From contig JAKPCH010000015.1 of NCBI GenBank assembly GCA_029553375.1, positions 1-38,768 on the forward strand: DNA of 38,768 nt, read 5' to 3'. The DNA is from Deltaproteobacteria bacterium (GTDB taxonomy: Bacteria; Desulfobacterota; Syntrophia; Syntrophales; UBA8958). This document shows, piece after piece, positions 17,495 to 25,906 of the stretch. Each line of letters starts with the position of its first letter. The first letter of the stretch is position 1. The translations under genes and the position numbers were made by a program. Below the pieces are notes generated by a model, which was not told where the DNA came from, searched no databases, and saw only the letters and a list, made by a program, of their open reading frames with translations.

Positions 17495-18435
17495 CGGCTG
17501 CCCAAAAGATCCTTCAACAGGGGCATGGACAGCTTCGCCGCCCGGTATCCCTCCTCGATGGACTCCTCCGCCCGATTGAACTCCAACAGGCCGATATGGG
17601 CCAGATGGGGGGTGATGAGGATGTCCGGGGGGTGGGAGGCGAGGCGCTGTCTCGTGATCTGGTCCTGCATGATATAGACGCTCTTGGCCATGACCTGGAT
17701 CAAGGAGGGCCCCCGTTCGGGCCTTTCCTGGATGAAGCGGCGGAAAAGGGTCACCTGGCGGGCCTTGATCCGGCCGTTGATCAGATTGGCCAGACGCCTC
17801 GGCATGGTGACTTCGCTTTTTCCCGCCCTGTCCTCCCGGGTCAGGAAACGGCGGCCCATGATGTCGGAGTTGAGGTTGACGGCGATGACGATGTCGGCCC
17901 CGAGGTGGCGGCAGAGGCTCACGGGCACGGGGTTCACCAGCCCCCCGTCCACCAGCCAGGTCCCGTTCTTCCCGTAGGGCGTCAGGATCCCGGGCATGGA
18001 GATGCTGGCGCGGACGGCGTTCATCAAGGAACCCCGCTGGAGCCACACCTCCCGGCCGGTGTTGAGTTCCGCCGCGACGGCGGCGAAGGGGATGGGGAGA
18101 TCCTCGATGGCCGGATCGGTCATCCTCTCCCTCAGATAGTTCGTCAGGCGGTCTCCCTCGATGAGGCCCGCCCGCGGGAGGGTCACGTCGAGGTAGCCGA
18201 GGATATCGGGCCAGGTGAGTCCCCGGACCCACCGCTCGAGGGACTCGATGAATCCCGCCGCGAAGACGCCCGCCACCAGGGCCCCCATGGAGGTGCCGGC
18301 ACAGAGGTGAATGGGCACCCCCTCCTCCTCGAGGGCCTTGATGACCCCGATGTGGGACCACCCCCGGGCGGAACCGCTCCCCAGTGCCAGACCGATCTTT
18401 AAGTCCGCCTGCCTCTCCTTTTTCCCCTTCCTCAT
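17491..18435 (-). CDS. patatin-like phospholipase (NTE/RssA family)
   Basis: 314 aa from the preferred ATG (complement of 18433-18435). The frame opens further upstream to 18570, but that part is low-complexity and overlaps the opposite-strand promoter. Motifs, numbered from this ATG: oxyanion loop GSGSARG (19-25), nucleophile elbow GTSMG with Ser49, and the dyad Asp163 in LVDGG. VRASISMPGILTPY precedes the dyad Asp, as in bacterial patatin/RssA proteins. The predicted activity is a cytoplasmic or membrane-associated acyl-ester hydrolase; the substrate is unknown. It is the first gene of the leftward unit patatin / K+ channel / ade / pilin / HAMP and shares a GTGA overlap with the channel. 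Confidence 0.9.
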   Translation of the reverse strand: MRKGKKERQADLKIGLALGSGSARGWSHIGVIKALEEEGVPIHLCAGTSMGALVAGVFAAGFIESLERWVRGLTWPDILGYLDVTLPRAGLIEGDRLTNYLRERMTDPAIEDLPIPFAAVAAELNTGREVWLQRGSLMNAVRASISMPGILTPYGKNGTWLVDGGLVNPVPVSLCRHLGADIVIAVNLNSDIMGRRFLTREDRAGKSEVTMPRRLANLINGRIKARQVTLFRRFIQERPERGPSLIQVMAKSVYIMQDQITRQRLASHPPDILITPHLAHIGLLEFNRAEESIEEGYRAAKLSMPLLKDLLGSR

Positions 18436-18493
18436 CCCCCCATCCCCGCGGCGGCCCCCCAAAAGGAGGGACGGTCCCAAAGGACCTTCGGGC

Positions 18494-18522
18494 TTGACAA
18501 AGCTAACCCCGTTCCTTAGAAA
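18494..18522 (+). promoter_or_regulatory. sigma-70 promoter of the acyl-CoA ligase gene
   Basis: A perfect TTGACA (18494-18499), a 17-bp spacer and TAGAAA (18517-18522, 4 of 6) lie about 95 nt upstream of the acyl-CoA ligase ATG, in the divergent gap with the patatin gene. Confidence 0.6.
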
Positions 18523-18615
18523 AGTCAACAACGGCGGGTCGATCCCCCACGGGGGAGAAGGTGGAGACACGCCCTACGAACGGGCCCGAAGGCCCCAGAA
18601 AGGAGGCGCCGACCC

Positions 18616-20268
18616 ATGATGAACTACCCCCTCCTCCTGAGGACCTTTCTCCTGCGGGCGGCCCGCTACTTCCCCCGCAAGGAGATCTGTTCCGTCTTTC
18701 CCGGCGAGACCTTCCGGTACACCTACGCCGACTACTTCCGCCGCACCTGCCGTCTCGCCAACGCCCTGACCGCCGCGGGCATCGGGAGGGGCGACCGGGT
18801 GGCGAGCCTCTGTCTGAACACCCACCGCCACCTGGAGCTCTATTTCGGCGTCCCCTGCCTGGGGGCGGTCCTCCACACGGTCAATTTCCGCCTCCCCCTC
18901 CATCACCTCGTCCATGTCATCAACCACGCCGAGGACCGCATCCTGTTCGTCGACGAGGAGTTCGTCTTCATCGCCGAGATGATCAAGGACCAGCTCCGAA
19001 CGGTGGAGCGGTACGTGATCCTGACGCAGAACCCCAGATTGCCCGAGACGACCCTCTCACCCGTCCACCACTACGACGACTGGATCGCCTCCCACCCCGA
19101 CGGCTTCGAGTTCCCCGAGGATCTCGACGAGTGGGCCCCCGCCCTCCTCTGTTACACGTCGGCGACGACGGGCGATCCCAAGGGGGTCGTTTACACCCAC
19201 CGGGGGATCGTCCTCCACTCCTTCGCCGTGGGGATCACCCTCGGCGTCCGGGAGGAGGACTGCGTCCTCCACGTGGTCCCCATGTTCCACGCCAACGCCT
19301 GGGGCGCCCCCTTCGGGGCCGTCGCCCTCGGCTGCAAACAGGTCCTCCCGGGACGGGAGGTGATCAACATGGAGGCCCTCTGCCGTACCATCGCCCAGGA
19401 ACGGGTGACCTTCACGGCGGGGGTGCCCACCATCTGGATGATGCTCTACGACTACCTGGAAAAGGGGGGGTGGCACGATTTCTCGTCCCTCAAGTCCGTC
19501 TATTCCGGCGGCGCTCCCTGCCCTTCCTATCTCATGGAGGGCCTCAACGAAAAATACGCCTTCCCCATCTGCAACGCCTACGGGATGACGGAGACGTCCC
19601 CCCTGGCCCTCGCGGCGATCCCCAAGTCGTACCTGAAAGACCGGCCCAAGGAGGAACTCTACGAGCTGAAGAGGAGCGCGGGCCTCCTGGTGCCGGGGCT
19701 GGAGATGAAGATCGTCGACGCCTCCGGCCGGGAGGTGGCGGCCGACGGCAGCCAGTGGGGTGAGATCCTCCTGAGGGGGCCTTGGGTGGCGGGGGAGTAT
19801 TACCGGGATCCCGAGGCCTCGGCCGCCTTCTTCCCCGACGGCTGGCTCCACACGGGGGACGTGGCCACCATCGACGGGGAGGGTTACGTCCGCCTCGTGG
19901 ACCGGACCAAAGACCTGGTGAAGAGCGGGGGGGAATGGATCTCCTCCGTCGATCTGGAGAACGCCCTCATGCTCCATCCCGCCGTGGCCGAGGCGGCCGT
20001 CATCGGCATCCCCCACCCCAAGTGGCAGGAGAGGCCCCTGGGCTGCGTCGTCCTGAAACCGTGCGCCCGGGCCACCCAGGAGGAACTCCGGGCCTTCCTC
20101 GGCGAGAGGGTCAAGGCTCGGTGGTGGATCCCCGACGCCATCGTCTTTCTCGACCAGATCCCGAAGACGAGCGTCGGCAAATTCAGCAAGAAGGACCTGC
20201 GGGCCATGGTGGCCGATGGCCGGATCAAGGTGCCCCGGGGCGCCGGCGACGACGCCCCGCCGCGGTGA
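18616..20268 (+). CDS. AMP-forming acyl-CoA synthetase (medium/long-chain fatty acid type)
   Basis: 550 aa; AAAGGAGG lies at 18599-18606, about 9 nt before the ATG. The adenylate-forming motifs are complete: P-loop-like YTSATTGDPKG (180-190), YGMTE (from Tyr322), TGD (413-415) and the C-terminal catalytic lysine motif PKTSVGKFSKK with Lys522. The enzyme activates a carboxylate through an acyl-AMP and transfers it to CoA. VDRTKDLVKSGGEWIS and VPMFHANAWG are typical of the FadD/AlkK-like fatty acyl-CoA ligase branch. The exact chain length cannot be read from the sequence. It is monocistronic or cotranscribed with sodB (47 nt downstream). No beta-oxidation genes are adjacent. Confidence 0.93.
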   Translation: MMNYPLLLRTFLLRAARYFPRKEICSVFPGETFRYTYADYFRRTCRLANALTAAGIGRGDRVASLCLNTHRHLELYFGVPCLGAVLHTVNFRLPLHHLVHVINHAEDRILFVDEEFVFIAEMIKDQLRTVERYVILTQNPRLPETTLSPVHHYDDWIASHPDGFEFPEDLDEWAPALLCYTSATTGDPKGVVYTHRGIVLHSFAVGITLGVREEDCVLHVVPMFHANAWGAPFGAVALGCKQVLPGREVINMEALCRTIAQERVTFTAGVPTIWMMLYDYLEKGGWHDFSSLKSVYSGGAPCPSYLMEGLNEKYAFPICNAYGMTETSPLALAAIPKSYLKDRPKEELYELKRSAGLLVPGLEMKIVDASGREVAADGSQWGEILLRGPWVAGEYYRDPEASAAFFPDGWLHTGDVATIDGEGYVRLVDRTKDLVKSGGEWISSVDLENALMLHPAVAEAAVIGIPHPKWQERPLGCVVLKPCARATQEELRAFLGERVKARWWIPDAIVFLDQIPKTSVGKFSKKDLRAMVADGRIKVPRGAGDDAPPR

Positions 20269-20315
20269 CCCGCACAGTCTTTTTTGATCGTTTAAGCAAA
20301 GAAAGGAGGTTTTTT

Positions 20316-20912
20316 ATGGCCATCGATCATCCCCCCCTACCCTATCCCAAGGAGGCCCTGGCGCCGGTCATCAGCGCCGCCACTCTGGAGTTCCACTGGG
20401 GAAAACACCACAAGGCCTACGTGGACAACGCCAATCGTCTCCTCGAGGGGACGCCCTGGGCGGAGGCGGCGCCGGAGGCCGTCATGAAGGCCACCTTCGG
20501 CGAGGCGGCTCATGGGGCCATCTTCAATAACGTGGCCCAGGCCTGGAACCACACCTTCTACTGGCACTCCCTCAAGCCCAACGGGGGCGGCAGGCCCACG
20601 GGCCCCGTGGCGGACTTGATAAACGCCGCCTGGGGATCCTACGACGCCTTCGCGGAGGCCCTGAAACAGGCCGGGATCGGCCAGTTCGGCAGCGGCTGGG
20701 CCTGGCTGGTCCTGGACGGGGAGACCCTGAAGGTGACCAGGACCCCCAACGCCGAAAACCCCCTCGTCCACGGCCAGAAACCCCTCCTCACCATCGACGT
20801 TTGGGAACACGCCTATTACCTCGATTATCAGAACCGCCGGCCCGACTACCTGGCGGCGGTCATAGAAAAGCTCCTCAACTGGGACTTTGCGAACGCCAAC
20901 CTCGGCCGATAG
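20316..20912 (+). CDS. sodB: iron superoxide dismutase
   Basis: A 198-aa cytoplasmic Fe/Mn-SOD. The four metal ligands are His27 (EFHWGKHH), His79 (WNHTFYW), Asp161 and His165 (DVWEHAYYLDYQN). Gln75 in VAQAWNHTFYW is the outer-sphere Gln at the position used by Fe-SODs, so iron is the more likely cofactor. The start is fixed by AAAGGAGG (20302-20309), 6 nt before the ATG. It dismutates superoxide to hydrogen peroxide and oxygen. It follows the acyl-CoA ligase by 47 nt and overlaps the likely start of radC by 26 nt. The presence of SOD does not by itself indicate an aerobic lifestyle. Confidence 0.95.
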   Translation: MAIDHPPLPYPKEALAPVISAATLEFHWGKHHKAYVDNANRLLEGTPWAEAAPEAVMKATFGEAAHGAIFNNVAQAWNHTFYWHSLKPNGGGRPTGPVADLINAAWGSYDAFAEALKQAGIGQFGSGWAWLVLDGETLKVTRTPNAENPLVHGQKPLLTIDVWEHAYYLDYQNRRPDYLAAVIEKLLNWDFANANLGR

Positions 20913-21636
20913 GATCCGTGGATACCCCGGGGATAATGGGGTCGGCGCCGGGCCGCCGCCCCATTACCTGGGTCACAGGAAGCGCCTGCGGGACCGGTAC
21001 CTGGCGGGGGGATGGGAGGCCCTCCACGATTACGAGCGGGTCGAACTCCTCCTCACCTACGCCCTCCCCCGCCGGGAGGTCAAACCCCTGGCGAAGGACC
21101 TCCTCGCCCGTTTCGGGGGCCTGAGGGGTCTCCTGGACGCGCCTTACGAAGACCTCACCGCCGTCCCCGGCCTGGGGCCTTACGGGGCCGCCCTCATCCG
21201 CCTCGTCAAGGACCTGGGGGCCGCCTATCTACTCGAGCGGGCCCGGGAGGGTATCCAGATCGCCTGCACCGCCGACTTGATCGCCTACTGCAAGACCGCC
21301 CTGGGGGGGATGAGGGACGAGCGTTTCTACGTCGTCTACCTCGACACGCAGAACCGCCTCATCAGCCTGGACCTCATACAGGAGGGGACGGTCAACCAGG
21401 CCTTCGTCCCGCCCCGCAAGGTCCTGGAGGGGGCCCTCAGGCACAAGGCCTCGGCCATGATCCTCATCCACAACCACCCTTCGGGCCACGTCCGACCCTC
21501 CGAGGCCGACGTCCGCCTCACGCGGGCCGTCTGCGAGGCCGCCTCCACCCTCGAGATCAGGGTCCACGATCACGTCATCGTGGGGGGCAACGACTTCTTC
21601 AGCTTCCGCGAGGAGGGCGTCATGCCCTTTTCTTAA
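20887..21636 (+). CDS. radC: RadC family JAB/MPN-domain protein
   Basis: 249 aa from a TTG start that overlaps the sodB 3' end by 26 nt. No in-frame ATG or GTG lies between there and the conserved region, so the true start is uncertain and coupling to sodB is likely. A helix-hairpin-helix-like N-terminal region (about 28-110, with AVPGLGPYGAALI) precedes the JAMM/MPN domain. The metal-binding motif is HNHPSG...PSEAD with His195, His197 and Asp208. The family was once thought to act in DNA repair, but the activity remains unclear. The stop converges with the M50 protease gene by a 4-nt overlap. Confidence 0.9.
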   Translation: MRTPTSADRIRGYPGDNGVGAGPPPHYLGHRKRLRDRYLAGGWEALHDYERVELLLTYALPRREVKPLAKDLLARFGGLRGLLDAPYEDLTAVPGLGPYGAALIRLVKDLGAAYLLERAREGIQIACTADLIAYCKTALGGMRDERFYVVYLDTQNRLISLDLIQEGTVNQAFVPPRKVLEGALRHKASAMILIHNHPSGHVRPSEADVRLTRAVCEAASTLEIRVHDHVIVGGNDFFSFREEGVMPFS

Positions 21637-22430
21637 AAGGGGGCGGGGGTGAAGGTCAAAACGAAGATGACCATGACGGCCCGGCCGACGGTCTTTCTCC
21701 CCTCGTCGAGGGGTATCCAGTCATAGACCGCCGGGGGGTGGTCGAGACCCATGAGATAGAGCACGAGGGCCCACAGGAGCCAGCCCGACCAGGCGGTGAA
21801 ACCGAGGATCACGACGAGGACGAAGACGGCCCGGGCCAGGATCCGCTGTTTCGTCCCCCAGACGGCGTAGGCCACGTGCCCCCCGTCGAGCTGGCCCACG
21901 GGGAGGAGGTTCAGGGAGGTCACCAGGAGGCCGATCCAACCCGAAAAGGCGATGGGGTGGAGGACGATGTCCGCCTCGGGGGGTAGGGAGCCGAAGACGA
22001 CCCAGGACAGGAGGGAAAAGAGGAGGGATCCCCCCAGGGGTGAACCCTGGGCGCCCATCCTGACCTCGGAGAGGGCGAGGCCCACGAGCACGACGGGCAC
22101 GGCGACAATGAGGCCCGCCACGGGCCCCGCCGCCCCCACATCGAGGAGCATCCGCCGATCGAGTATTCTGGAGCGGATCTTGATGAAGGCCCCGAAGGTG
22201 CCGATGAAAGACGGGGCGGGGATGAAGTAGGGCAGGGTCACGTCGGCGCCGTGACGGCGGGACATGAAGTAGTGTCCGAATTCGTGGGCCCCCAGGATGA
22301 TGAGGAGGGTGAAGGAGAAGGGGATGCCCCGCCAGATGGAGAGGGGCGAATGGAGGAGATCGACACCCTGCTGGAGGGCCCCGGCGATGAGGGTCGTCAG
22401 GAGGGTGAGGATGAAGAGGAGGAGCTGCAC
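21633..22430 (-). CDS. site-2 protease family (M50) membrane metalloprotease
   Basis: 265 aa with about six hydrophobic segments. Zinc motif HEFGH (His49, Glu50, His53) lies in the second membrane segment. The third ligand motif NLLPVGQLDGG (Asn174 to Asp182) lies in a later one. No PDZ domain is inserted, so this is the compact Rhodothermus/Thermus-like subgroup rather than RseP. It would cleave membrane-embedded substrates, typically anti-sigma factors or other membrane regulators. The start is GTG (complement of 22428-22430), with only a weak ribosome-binding site. It lies 67 nt downstream of ihfB and is separated from it by a GC hairpin. Its 3' end overlaps that of radC by 4 nt. Confidence 0.92.
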   Translation of the reverse strand: MQLLLFILTLLTTLIAGALQQGVDLLHSPLSIWRGIPFSFTLLIILGAHEFGHYFMSRRHGADVTLPYFIPAPSFIGTFGAFIKIRSRILDRRMLLDVGAAGPVAGLIVAVPVVLVGLALSEVRMGAQGSPLGGSLLFSLLSWVVFGSLPPEADIVLHPIAFSGWIGLLVTSLNLLPVGQLDGGHVAYAVWGTKQRILARAVFVLVVILGFTAWSGWLLWALVLYLMGLDHPPAVYDWIPLDEGRKTVGRAVMVIFVLTFTPAPF

Positions 22431-22449
22431 CGATTTCAGGTTATGAAAG

Positions 22450-22469
22450 GGGGGGCATGCACGCCCCCC
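22450..22469 (-). terminator. GC hairpin between ihfB and the M50 protease gene
   Basis: A perfect 7-bp stem (GGGGGGC/GCCCCCC) with a 6-nt loop lies 28 nt after the ihfB stop. The following minus-strand sequence has only three T in a row, so it is a weak intrinsic terminator or a transcript-stabilising hairpin. Confidence 0.42.
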
Positions 22470-22497
22470 GGTGGTTCGCTTCAGGGGTGAGAGGGCC

Positions 22498-22779
22498 CTA
22501 CTCGCCCTTGTCCACCCTCTCCTTGAGTTCCTTACCCACCTTGAAAAAGGGGAGTTTCTTGGGGGCGACCTCGATGTTCTTCCCCGTCTTGGGGTTGCGG
22601 CCCGTGTAGGAGTTGTAGCTCCTCACGACGAAACTGCCGAAGCCCCTGATCTCGATCCTCCCCCCCTTCTTCAGTTCCTCCACGAAGCCCTTGAGGATGA
22701 GATTCACCACCTCCGCGGCCTTCTTCTCCGTCAGGTTCTCCCTTCTGCTCAGCTCTTCTATCAATCCGGACTTGTTCAT
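22498..22779 (-). CDS. ihfB: integration host factor subunit beta-like DNA-bending protein
   Basis: 93 aa from the ATG at 22779 (MNKSGLIEELSRRENL), which has GAAGGAGGAG directly upstream. A longer frame to 22824 is not supported. The HU/IHF signature IEIRGFGSFVV followed by TGRNPKTGKNIEVAPKKLPFFKVGKELKERV is complete, including the DNA-intercalating Pro of the RNPKTG arm. The extended N terminus and C-terminal ELKERV favour IHF-beta over HU. IHF bends DNA at promoters, origins and recombination sites. It has its own sigma-70 promoter at 22855-22883 inside the end of rluB. No ihfA is in the window. Confidence 0.93.
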   Translation of the reverse strand: MNKSGLIEELSRRENLTEKKAAEVVNLILKGFVEELKKGGRIEIRGFGSFVVRSYNSYTGRNPKTGKNIEVAPKKLPFFKVGKELKERVDKGE

Positions 22780-22854
22780 GACTCCTCCTTCCGTGATCCC
22801 TGCCTTCCCGCGCGTGCTCGGCAACCGGGCGATATGATATCTGATTTGCGCGGA

Positions 22855-22883
22855 ACTATTATTTATTTCCCCGCCAAAGTCAA
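22855..22883 (-). promoter_or_regulatory. sigma-70 promoter of ihfB, -35 overlapping the rluB stop
   Basis: On the minus strand TTGACT (22878-22883), a 17-bp spacer and AATAGT (22855-22860, 4 of 6). The TGA stop of rluB (22880-22882) lies inside the -35 box. The spacer is unusually A/T-rich for this window. Confidence 0.55.
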
Positions 22884-23605
22884 GGATATTTTTTCCAATA
22901 ATTCATAAGACTTTGCCTCTCCTCGGCCGTGAGGTCCCGGTAGCGGCCCGGTCGCAACGTCCCCAGGCGCACGTCCCCGACGGCGACACGGATGAGGCGC
23001 CGCACGGGATACCCGAGAGTCCTCATGGCCCGCCGTATGACCCGGTTCCGACCCTCCGTGACGGTCATCTCCAGCCACGTCCCCTCGTCCCGCGCCTCCT
23101 TCACCGCCACGGCCCGGGGAACGAAGGGCCCGTCCTCGAGGACCAATCCCCCCGCGAGGGTCTTCAGGTCGCCGCCCGTCACCCTCCCCCCCGCCAGGAC
23201 GAGATAGGTCTTCGGTATCTGGAAGCGGGGGTGCTGGACGCGGAGGGCGAAGTCTCCGTCGTTCGTCATGAGGAGGAGACCCTCGGAGGCGCAGTCGAGG
23301 CGGCCCACGGGAAAGACGCGCTCGGGGACCGCCTTCACCAGGTCGGAGACGGTACGACGCCCGTGGGTGTCCCGGAGGGTCGTCACGAAACCGGCGGGCT
23401 TGTGGAGCATGAGGTAACGCCTCGTCGGCCGGCGGTCGATGACCTTGCCGTCCACGGCGATGAGGTCCGACTCCTCGACGAGGACAACCGGACGCGTCAC
23501 CCTGATGCCGTTGACGGCCACCCGGCCCTCCCGGATCAGGGCCTCCGCCGCCCGGCGGGAGGCGATACCGGCGGCGCTCAACACCTTATGGAGCCGTTCC
23601 GCCAC
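22880..23605 (-). CDS. rluB: 23S rRNA pseudouridine synthase, RluB/RsuA family
   Basis: 241 aa. An N-terminal S4 RNA-binding domain (1-60: RLHKVLSAAGIASRRAAEAL) precedes the RsuA/RluB/E/F catalytic domain. The motif GRLDCASEGLLL provides the catalytic Asp104, and EGRNRVIRRAM and RLIRVAVGDVRLG are typical of RluB-type enzymes. RluB makes pseudouridine near 23S position 2605 (E. coli numbering). Choosing RluB over RsuA rests on the overall motifs and on the scpAB neighbourhood. Its start overlaps the scpB 3' end by 20 nt, so it belongs to the trpS-scpA-scpB-rluB unit. Confidence 0.9.
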   Translation of the reverse strand: MAERLHKVLSAAGIASRRAAEALIREGRVAVNGIRVTRPVVLVEESDLIAVDGKVIDRRPTRRYLMLHKPAGFVTTLRDTHGRRTVSDLVKAVPERVFPVGRLDCASEGLLLMTNDGDFALRVQHPRFQIPKTYLVLAGGRVTGGDLKTLAGGLVLEDGPFVPRAVAVKEARDEGTWLEMTVTEGRNRVIRRAMRTLGYPVRRLIRVAVGDVRLGTLRPGRYRDLTAEERQSLMNYWKKYP

Positions 23606-24143
23606 CTGGTTCCCCCTCGGGGCGGAGGGCCCTCATCTCCTCCAGGGTGGGCAGTTCCGAGAGGTCCTTCAGGTGGAAGACCTCGAGGAACCTCTTCGTC
23701 GTGCCGTAGAGGATGGGCCTGCCGGGCACCTCCTTCCTGCCCACGATCCGGATGAGTTTTCTCTCCAAAAGGCCCTTCAGGACCCCTCCCGCGTCCACCC
23801 CGCGGACGGCGTCGATCTCCGCCTTCGTCACGGGCTGGCGATAGGCCACCACCGCCAGGGTCTCCAGGGCGGCGGCGCTCAGGGCGGGGGGGCGGCCGGC
23901 CCGGTAACGGCGGATCCAGGCGGCCAGGTCGGGCCGGGTGCAGAACTGATACCCCCCGGCGACGCGGCGGATCTCCATCCCCCCCCTCCTTTGGGCGTAC
24001 TCCTCCCTCAAGTCCTCCAGGACGGCCACGATCCCCTGCCTGTCCACCCCCCGTTCCTTGAGGAGCTCCACGAGGCGCTCCGGGGCGACGGGCAGGTCGG
24101 CGGCGAAGAGGACGGCCTCGACGATGGCCCTGATTTCATCCAT
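23586..24143 (-). CDS. scpB: segregation and condensation protein B
   Basis: 185 aa with two winged-helix domains. The N-terminal MDEIRAIVEAVLFAADLPV and the central signature LSAAALETLAVVAYRQPVTKAEIDAVRGV are diagnostic. ScpB dimerises and binds ScpA as the regulatory part of the SMC condensin complex that compacts and segregates the nucleoid. The extra Pro/Gly-rich tail (RPEGEPGGGTAP) is within normal variation. It overlaps scpA by 8 nt and rluB by 20 nt. No smc gene is in the window. Confidence 0.95.
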   Translation of the reverse strand: MDEIRAIVEAVLFAADLPVAPERLVELLKERGVDRQGIVAVLEDLREEYAQRRGGMEIRRVAGGYQFCTRPDLAAWIRRYRAGRPPALSAAALETLAVVAYRQPVTKAEIDAVRGVDAGGVLKGLLERKLIRIVGRKEVPGRPILYGTTKRFLEVFHLKDLSELPTLEEMRALRPEGEPGGGTAP

Positions 24144-24876
24144 GGTCCGCCCCCCCGGACAGGACGACCCGGATCGGGCCGAAGGGCGTGGTCTGAAACG
24201 CCTTGACGGCCCCCATCTTCACAAGCTCCAGCAGGGCGAGGAAGGTGTAGATGACCTTCCGGCGGTCCCTCCCGTCGGGGAACAGGTCGTCGAAGGCCAT
24301 GCCCCCCCGCTGTCTGAGATTGTCCATGATGGTTTCCATGCACCTCTTGAGGGAGAGAAGCTCGCGGTTCACCGTCATGGGGCCCGAAGGGCCGAGGCGG
24401 GCCAGGAGGCGCTGGAAGGCCGCCACGAGATCGAAGAGGTCCATCTCCATCTCCTCTTCCTCCACGGCCCCCCCGGCCGCGACGGCGTCTTCGATCCTCG
24501 CCCCCCGCTTGAAGACGTCCCGCTCCAGGAGGGGGCGCCGCTCCAGGGCGAGGGCCGCCTCCTTGAAGGCCTGGTATTCCCTGAGCTGGGCCACGAGCTC
24601 CTGGCGGGGGTCCTCACCCTCTCCCTCGACGGCCTCCCCCTCGTTCTCCTCGGGGAGAAGCATCCTGGACTTGATGTGGATCAGCGTCGCCGCCAGGACC
24701 AGATACTCCCCCGCCAGGTCCAGGTTGAGAGATTTCATCATCTCGAGATGCTCCAGGTACTGCCGGGTGATGAGGGCGATGGGGATATCGGCGATGTCGA
24801 TCTCGTTCTTGCGGATGAGATAGAGGAGGAGATCCAGAGGTCCCTGGAAGACCTCCAGCTTGACCTCATAGTCCAT
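24136..24876 (-). CDS. scpA: segregation and condensation protein A (kleisin)
   Basis: 246 aa from the ATG at 24876 (MDYEVKLEVFQGPLDLLLYL), which matches the usual ScpA N terminus. A longer open frame to 25023 is a shadow of trpS. KNEIDIADIPI, LAATLIHIKSRMLLP and the C-terminal winged helix (VIYTFLALLELVKMG) complete the kleisin architecture, which bridges SMC heads and ScpB. A central acidic linker (EEEEMEMDLFDL) is visible. Its start lies 11 nt inside the end of trpS and its end overlaps scpB by 8 nt, so all three are coupled. Confidence 0.95.
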   Translation of the reverse strand: MDYEVKLEVFQGPLDLLLYLIRKNEIDIADIPIALITRQYLEHLEMMKSLNLDLAGEYLVLAATLIHIKSRMLLPEENEGEAVEGEGEDPRQELVAQLREYQAFKEAALALERRPLLERDVFKRGARIEDAVAAGGAVEEEEMEMDLFDLVAAFQRLLARLGPSGPMTVNRELLSLKRCMETIMDNLRQRGGMAFDDLFPDGRDRRKVIYTFLALLELVKMGAVKAFQTTPFGPIRVVLSGGADHG

Positions 24877-25876
24877 AACGGATCTTGACGGCCCGCCGGA
24901 CCTCTTCCATGGTCTCCACGGCCACGGCCCGGGCCCGGGCGCCGCCGGCGGCCACGATGTCCCACACCTCCGAGGCGTGTCCCCGGTAGTACTCGAGGCG
25001 CTCGTGAACGGGGGCCATGACACGGGCGACGTTGGCGGACAGGAGCTCCTTGCAGTCCGTGCAGCCGATCCCGGCCCTCCGGCACTCCGTCTCGATCTCC
25101 CTGACCTTTTCCGGCGCCGTGTAGAGCTCGTGGAAGGCGAAGACGTTGCAGATCTCCGGCCTCCCCGGGTCCCGGCGCCGCTGCCGCTGGGGATCGGTGA
25201 ACATGGCCGCGACCTTCTTCTTGAGCACGTCGCCCCGGTCGGCGATGTAGATGGCGTTGTCGTAGGACTTGCTCATCTTGCGGCCGTCGATGCCGAGGAG
25301 CTTCGGCGTCTGGGTCATGAGGGCGACGGGCTCGGGAAAGACGACGCCGTAGAGGTAGTTGAAACGCCTCACGATCTCCCGGGTCAATTCCAGGTGGGGG
25401 AGCTGGTCGGCCCCGACGGGGACGCCGTAGGCCTTGTACATGACGATGTCCGCCGCCTGGAGGACGGGGTAGCCGAGGAAGCCGAAGGTGGAGAGATCCT
25501 TGCTCGCGAGTTCCTCCTTCATCTCCTTGTAGGTCGGGTTCCTCTCGAGCCACGACAGGGGCGTGATCATGGAGAAGAGGACGTATAGTTCCGCGTGTTC
25601 CTTGATGTGGGACTGGATGAAAAGGGTGCTCTTTTCCGGGTCGAGGCCGACGCCCAGCCAGTCCGTCACCATGGACAGGACGTACTCCCCGAGGGTCTCC
25701 GTCTCGGCGTAGTCGCTCGTGAGGGCGTGCCAGTCCGCCACGAAATAGAAGCAGTCGTAACTGCCGTCGTTCTGGAGATCCACCCAGTTTTGGAGGGCGC
25801 CGTGGAGGTTCCCCAGGTGGAGCCTCCCCGTGGGCCTCATGCCGCTCAGTATCCTCTTCCCTGCCACCTTTTCCAC
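24866..25876 (-). CDS. trpS: tryptophanyl-tRNA synthetase
   Basis: 336 aa, class Ic. The HIGH-like motif is TGRLHLGNLHG (HLGN at 20-23) and the KMSKS loop is at 200-204 (GRKMSKSYDNAI). It charges tRNA-Trp using ATP. The frame starts with GTG at 25876. A second GTG three codons later (25867) has a better-placed AGGTGG, so the N terminus could be three residues shorter. A strong promoter (25907-25935) lies just upstream. It is the first gene of the trpS-scpA-scpB-rluB unit and overlaps scpA by 11 nt. Confidence 0.95.
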   Translation of the reverse strand: MEKVAGKRILSGMRPTGRLHLGNLHGALQNWVDLQNDGSYDCFYFVADWHALTSDYAETETLGEYVLSMVTDWLGVGLDPEKSTLFIQSHIKEHAELYVLFSMITPLSWLERNPTYKEMKEELASKDLSTFGFLGYPVLQAADIVMYKAYGVPVGADQLPHLELTREIVRRFNYLYGVVFPEPVALMTQTPKLLGIDGRKMSKSYDNAIYIADRGDVLKKKVAAMFTDPQRQRRRDPGRPEICNVFAFHELYTAPEKVREIETECRRAGIGCTDCKELLSANVARVMAPVHERLEYYRGHASEVWDIVAAGGARARAVAVETMEEVRRAVKIRYGL

Positions 25877-25906
25877 CTCTCGACCAGGATTCGACCGCGG
25901 GCCGGG

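Noticed and set aside
16499-18361. A 620-codon open frame fusing a low-complexity N terminus to the K+ channel
   Set aside because: The upstream part is a shadow of the patatin gene. The channel begins at the GTG at 17494, which overlaps the patatin stop.
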